Shown in pieces: positions 60,470-64,000 of a DNA stretch of 64,000 bases. The DNA comes from Neobacillus sp. SuZ13 (GTDB taxonomy: Bacteria > Bacillota > Bacilli > Bacillales > Cytobacillaceae). Under the pieces are notes generated by a model. It had not been told where the DNA came from. It did no database searches and saw only the letters and a program-made list of their open reading frames with translations. The translations under genes and the position numbers were made by a program. The DNA lies in contig NZ_CP126107.1 in the NCBI RefSeq assembly GCF_030123365.1, positions 4,239,501 to 4,303,500 of the forward strand. Direction: 5' to 3'. The first letter of the stretch is position 1. Every line of letters starts with the position of its first letter.

Positions 60470-61729
60470 CTATCTTTTATGTCCGCCGACAAGTGTAGCC
60501 CGGTGCTTAGCGGTTCCGGCAGCCGTATAAGAAACAGCGCGCAACAGGGAACCTGAGCCAAAGCGTCTGCGCACCGTATCTACCACATAGCCAAGCTCAC
60601 GCCGCTTATAGGCACCCATGTCGAAAAGATCCAGCTGGAGCTCAAGGTCATCAACAATATTGCTGATGGCAATCGAAATTTGCCGCACCGTCTTTCCAGA
60701 GTAATGCTCATGAAATAATTCAAGGCAAACACGATAAAGCTCCATCGTCACATTTGTTGGCTGTCCGATCGTTCTCGAGCGATGAAAACCGCCGCCAAAT
60801 TCGTCCTGGCTATAGCCAACTCCGAGACTAATCGTTCTCCCTGCCTTTCGATGCGTCCGTGCCCTTCTTGCTACTTCCTCACACATTTCTAAAATGACCG
60901 TCTTAATTTCCGCTTCCTCTTTATAGTCCCTTAACAGAATTTGACTTTTCCCAAAGCTAATCTGCCCTTGAATAAGCGGTGCACCCAATTCAGAGAGATC
61001 AACACCCCAGGCATGATAATAAAGCTGGTTTCCCATGATGCCAAATTTCTTTTCCAACATTTCTAAATCATAGCGGGCAAGCTGACCAACATTAAAAATA
61101 CCCATTCCATTTAATGTTTTTTCCACGCGTCTGCCGATCCCCCACATTTCTCTAAGCGGCGATACATTCCATAGCTTGGTTTGGACATCTTCATACGTCC
61201 ACTCGGCTACTCCTTTTTTCTTGGCATCAAGGTCAAGACATAGCTTCGACAATAGCATGTTCGGGCCAATTCCAACGGCACATGGCAACTGAAACTCCCG
61301 TTCAATATCACTCTTTATTTTTTTGGCGATCGTGTGGGCATCTCCCCACAACTTCATCGCACCATCCACTTTAATAAAGCTTTCATCGACGCTATAAACA
61401 TGGATGGCTTCTTTTGGAACATAGCGATTAAATACACGGGAAATTTCTGTGGCAATGCGCAAATACGTTGCCATTTTGGGCTCAACAATTTGAATCCTAG
61501 GATCTTTGGGAATCTCGAACATCCGGGAACCGGTTTTGATGCCAAATTCTTTTTTCATCCGCGGCGAAGCAGCAAGGACAATACTTCCCTGCCGCTCTTT
61601 TTGACCGACAACAGCTAAATAACATTCCATTGGGTCAAGGCCGTGCATGACAGCCGAACAACTGGCATAGAAGCTCTTCATGTCTACACATAAAATTTTA
61701 TTTTGCGGCAGTACGCTGTAATCCACCAT
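60470..61729 (-). CDS. yqjW: Y-family DNA polymerase (YqjW / PolY2 type)
   Basis: 419 aa translesion polymerase. The catalytic acidic residues are in LCVDMKSFYASC and YSVDESFIKV, a fingers region follows, the helix-hairpin-helix part is MWGIGRRVEKTLNGMGIFNVGQLA, and a little-finger domain comes last. The UvrX/YqjW group differs from DinB by the C-terminal pattern and by the YolD partner. Two LexA-type boxes upstream point to SOS induction. Confidence 0.92.
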   Translation of the reverse strand: MVDYSVLPQNKILCVDMKSFYASCSAVMHGLDPMECYLAVVGQKERQGSIVLAASPRMKKEFGIKTGSRMFEIPKDPRIQIVEPKMATYLRIATEISRVFNRYVPKEAIHVYSVDESFIKVDGAMKLWGDAHTIAKKIKSDIEREFQLPCAVGIGPNMLLSKLCLDLDAKKKGVAEWTYEDVQTKLWNVSPLREMWGIGRRVEKTLNGMGIFNVGQLARYDLEMLEKKFGIMGNQLYYHAWGVDLSELGAPLIQGQISFGKSQILLRDYKEEAEIKTVILEMCEEVARRARTHRKAGRTISLGVGYSQDEFGGGFHRSRTIGQPTNVTMELYRVCLELFHEHYSGKTVRQISIAISNIVDDLELQLDLFDMGAYKRRELGYVVDTVRRRFGSGSLLRAVSYTAAGTAKHRATLVGGHKR

Positions 61730-61754
61730 GACTGATCCCTCACAACTTAAATAT

Positions 61755-61768
61755 CGAACACTCGTTCC
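61755..61768. promoter_or_regulatory. LexA (DinR) box 1 of the yqjW operon
   Basis: CGAACACTCGTTCC matches the Gram-positive SOS box CGAAC-N4-GTTCG except for the last base. It is 26 bases before the yqjW ATG, downstream of a probable -10 TATAAT. Confidence 0.65.
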
Positions 61769-61793
61769 TTTTTATTATATTCATTATCATAAG

Positions 61794-61807
61794 CGAATAT
61801 GCGTTCG
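61794..61807. promoter_or_regulatory. LexA (DinR) box 2 of the yqjW operon
   Basis: CGAATATGCGTTCG differs from CGAAC-N4-GTTCG at one position. It would cover the -35 region, so with box 1 it brackets the promoter. Confidence 0.7.
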
Positions 61808-61888
61808 TATTCAATGGAAATTTTTTAACATGTTTTCATTTATGGAAGCTCGATAAAAAATAGTATAATGTGAGTGAGGTGCATGTTT

Positions 61889-62080
61889 ATGGATAAAAAA
61901 CTAGTTGTGAAAATGATCAAAAATTGCTTTAAACAATATTACGATGCGGACTCCATGCCTATTGGTGAAAAGGATTTGGAAATGCTCACAAAGCGAATTC
62001 TCCAATTAAAAGAGGACGAACCAACCGCAAACTTATATGAGGTCATCAATGATACGGTGTATGAATTTTTAACAGGCTAA
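61889..62080 (+). CDS. yqzH: YqzH family protein
   Basis: 63 aa small acidic helical protein (MDKKLVVKMIKNCFKQYYDA at the start). YqzH of B. subtilis lies in the same neighbourhood. Start at 61889, with GAGGTG 7 bases upstream and TATAAT about 20 bases before. It is divergent from yqjW, and its promoter region adjoins LexA box 2. Function unknown. Confidence 0.72.
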   Translation: MDKKLVVKMIKNCFKQYYDADSMPIGEKDLEMLTKRILQLKEDEPTANLYEVINDTVYEFLTG

Positions 62081-62101
62081 TTTATACCTTCAAAACAAAA
62101 A

Positions 62102-62122
62102 AAGCCCCCGATAAAGAGGCTT
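62102..62122 (-). terminator. Terminator of yqjQ
   Basis: The stem AAGCCTC / GGGGGCTT is followed by TTTTTGTTTTG on the minus strand, close to the yqjQ stop. Confidence 0.7.
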
Positions 62123-62135
62123 ACTACTTCAATGT

Positions 62136-62933
62136 TTATTTCTGATTAAAAGCCCGTCTGCCAATCCGCTCAAACAGTCGGGGGAATAGCACGTACACGA
62201 CGCTTCCCATATTCATCCAACGAGGCAAATTAATCTCCCTAGTTTTCGTAAGCATACTGTTGACGACCTTCTCGGCAACATACTCGGGCTTAAGCATAAA
62301 TCTCTGCACATTTTTAACATAGGTGCCTTTTTCGTCAGCAATATTAAAAAAATTGGTAGCGATTGGACCAGGATTCACAGAGGTCACAAGTACATTAAAA
62401 TCTGCTAATTCCATCCGCAGTGAGTTGGTGTAACCAAGAACCGCATGCTTAGAAGCTGAATAGACACTTGATTTAGGCGTGGCAATTTTCCCAGCTTGGG
62501 AGGCAATATTGATTATATGCCCAAAACGCCTTTCACGCATTTTCGGCAGCACCATGCTTGTGCAGGCCATAAGCCCCACCACATTCACATCAAACATTCC
62601 CTTGATTTCATCCACTGTCGCCAAATGGGCTTCACGGAAAACTCCAAAACCAGCATTATTGACAAGAATATCAATATCTCCGATTGTATCGAAAATCCGT
62701 TGAAATATCTTCTGTACCTGAACTGTATCTGACACATCCAACTGATAAACAACCACTTTAACCGGATGCTTTTGCTGGAGTTCCATTCGCAATTGTTCGA
62801 GTTTACCAATACTTCGGGCTAATAGCACAAGATTGGCACCGCTAGACGCACATAGCTTGGCGATTTCCGCTCCGATACCTCCAGATGCACCAGTTATCAC
62901 AATATTTTTACCTTTTAATTGTTCCCTAATCAT
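62136..62933 (-). CDS. yqjQ: Short-chain dehydrogenase YqjQ
   Basis: 265 aa SDR family oxidoreductase. The cofactor motif is TGASGGIGAEIAKL (TGxxxGxG), the structural motif is NNAG, and the catalytic Ser and Tyr-Lys are in NIASQAGK and YSASKHAVL. The C-terminal RWMNMGSVVYVLFPRLF is hydrophobic. Substrate unknown. It begins 30 bases after the yqjP stop, so the two form an operon as in B. subtilis. Confidence 0.88.
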   Translation of the reverse strand: MIREQLKGKNIVITGASGGIGAEIAKLCASSGANLVLLARSIGKLEQLRMELQQKHPVKVVVYQLDVSDTVQVQKIFQRIFDTIGDIDILVNNAGFGVFREAHLATVDEIKGMFDVNVVGLMACTSMVLPKMRERRFGHIINIASQAGKIATPKSSVYSASKHAVLGYTNSLRMELADFNVLVTSVNPGPIATNFFNIADEKGTYVKNVQRFMLKPEYVAEKVVNSMLTKTREINLPRWMNMGSVVYVLFPRLFERIGRRAFNQK

Positions 62934-62963
62934 TTCTACACCTCATCTGAGTTGATTCCAAAG

Positions 62964-63926
62964 CTAAAATTTAGCCTGAAAAAGAACAGGATTTGTCCCC
63001 TTACTACTAATCTCCCCAATAGATGATAAATAGTCAAGTTGTGCGACGGTTTCGGAAATGGTCAGCATCAGTTCGCGCTGGTAAACAGACGGAAACAAGC
63101 GTTTACAAATTTCAAATACGGTCAACTCTTCTTCTTTTAACCAGCTATGAACTGTCATGGCCCGCTCGTGCTGCCGCACTAATCGTTTATCAACCAACTC
63201 TGCTAACTTATAAACTTCCTCCCCATGCCCTGTATAGACACATTGAATGGGATACGAAAGCAGCTTCTTCATCGAGTCATTATGCTGCAGCTGTGGCTTC
63301 GGTCTTTCAATTTCACCAGGGGCCGGCGGCTCTAACAATGGATTGGGTGAAATATGTGCTAAAATCAAATCTCCGCCAATTAAAATCCCATCCTTTTCCC
63401 GGTACAGGGCAATGTGGCTTTGGGCATGACCTGGTGTTTCAATGACCTGCCATTCATTTAGCCCAGGAGGTCTCATTCCCTCAACAAGATGTCCGGTCAA
63501 TGAGCGGTTGCAAGAATATTTCAATGTTTTTCTTAATTTTGAAAGTAAAGGAAAGTATTCCTCAGGCAGTCCGAACTCTAGAAAATGAATACGAAAAAAT
63601 TCTTCTTGTTCTTGAAAAAAAGCTTCTGTTGGTTGAATCCATCGTTCATTCAGATGATGACCGTATACTTCTAAGGTATCTGGAAGAAAATCAAGCATCC
63701 CCACATGATCTGGATGATGATGTGTTAGAATTACTTGCTCGATATCCGCTGGACTTAACCCTATATCTCCCATTTGAACATTAAACGACTCCCAAGCCTG
63801 TTCAGTTTTTACTCCAGCGTCAACAAGCGTTAAACGATCGCCTTTAATCAAATAAACATTGACATCCCCAACAGCAAAAGGAGTTGGCACCGTAATTTTT
63901 GCTATTCCGTCTTTCCATTTTGTCAT
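62964..63926 (-). CDS. yqjP: MBL-fold metallohydrolase YqjP
   Basis: 320 aa metallo-beta-lactamase-fold hydrolase. The metal motif is LTHHHPDHVGM (HxHxDH), further ligands are in TPGHAQSH, GGDLIL and TGHGEE. The C-terminal winged-helix-like part (VFEICKRLFPSVYQREL) is typical of lactamase-like proteins acting on thioesters or RNA. Substrate unassigned. First gene of yqjP-yqjQ. Nothing further is visible in the 74 bases to the window edge. Confidence 0.88.
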   Translation of the reverse strand: MTKWKDGIAKITVPTPFAVGDVNVYLIKGDRLTLVDAGVKTEQAWESFNVQMGDIGLSPADIEQVILTHHHPDHVGMLDFLPDTLEVYGHHLNERWIQPTEAFFQEQEEFFRIHFLEFGLPEEYFPLLSKLRKTLKYSCNRSLTGHLVEGMRPPGLNEWQVIETPGHAQSHIALYREKDGILIGGDLILAHISPNPLLEPPAPGEIERPKPQLQHNDSMKKLLSYPIQCVYTGHGEEVYKLAELVDKRLVRQHERAMTVHSWLKEEELTVFEICKRLFPSVYQRELMLTISETVAQLDYLSSIGEISSKGTNPVLFQAKF

Positions 63927-64000
63927 TCCTAAATCCCCTTATCATTATTTTCCAATAAAGAATCCATTGATATAGATATGAACATTATGTGACATTTATG

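Noticed and set aside
1..64000. tRNA, rRNA, CRISPR arrays, prophage or insertion-sequence genes
   Set aside because: None seen: no spaced direct repeats, no transposase-like frames, no structural RNA signatures other than the FMN riboswitch. The one tyrosine recombinase is chromosomal XerD by context.

Overview
The window is chromosomal DNA of an endospore-forming, low-GC Bacillaceae. The evidence is the gene content (sigF/spoIIA, spoVA, spoIIM, spmA/B, sleB/ypeB, cotJ, mciZ) and a gene order that largely follows the Bacillus subtilis block from ypfD through resABCDE, spmAB-dacB, scpAB, lysA, spoVA, sigF, xerD, fur and spoIIM to the yqk/yqj genes. It is not B. subtilis itself. Extra or relocated genes include plsC, an asparaginase, cotJABC, pdp and a CoA-transferase pair with HMG-CoA lyase. 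Other B. subtilis neighbours (ypfA, the riboflavin biosynthesis operon, spoVAC-AD-AEB) are missing from their usual places. A Neobacillus- or Mesobacillus-like genus is plausible but is only an inference. I see no rRNA, tRNA, CRISPR array, prophage or insertion sequence.

Layout. 0-5.3 kb: ribosomal protein S1 homologue, acyltransferase, CMP kinase, then the spore cortex-lytic pair sleB-ypeB. 5.4-18.4 kb: prsW, asparaginase with ypdA, glutamate dehydrogenase, the MecA-type adaptor mecB, metallophosphoesterase ypbG, a CBS-domain gene, cotJABC, and the ypbF-ypbE-ypbD-recS-ypbB group facing ferredoxin. ypbE carries an in-frame stop ahead of its LysM domain. 18.5-28.4 kb: ribU under an FMN riboswitch, an M23/LysM hydrolase, sigX-rsiX, and resA-E for cytochrome c maturation and redox sensing. 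28.4-39.4 kb: rluB, the spore-maturation operon dacB-spmA-spmB, superoxide dismutase, scpAB, small genes, ypuA and lysA. 39.5-46 kb: a shortened spoVA operon and the dacF / spoIIAA-spoIIAB-sigF forespore control region. 46-54 kb: nucleoside catabolism (pdp, punA, deoB), xerD, fur, spoIIM, an endonuclease Q-like gene and nudF. 54-64 kb: mciZ, yqkF, ketone-body/leucine catabolism genes, an SOS-controlled Y-family polymerase with its YolD partner, and yqjQ/yqjP.

Regulation visible in the DNA is coherent with sporulation timing. There is a Spo0A box and a sigma-H promoter before spoIIAA, a sigma-F-type promoter before dacF, a sigma-F/G-type promoter before spoVAA, and sigma-E-type promoters before spoIIM and probably cotJ. 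Stress and nutrient control also shows: an ECF autoregulatory promoter before sigX, PerR-like and Fur-like boxes before fur, two LexA boxes before the translesion polymerase, and a cre-like site before deoB.

Most of the window is conserved core genome and I found no clear undescribed multi-gene system. The best leads are the spoVA operon without its three central genes, the ypbE nonsense codon, a Shine-Dalgarno sequence embedded in a terminator stem, two families of dispersed palindromic repeats that each occur in long and internally shortened forms, and several very small proteins.
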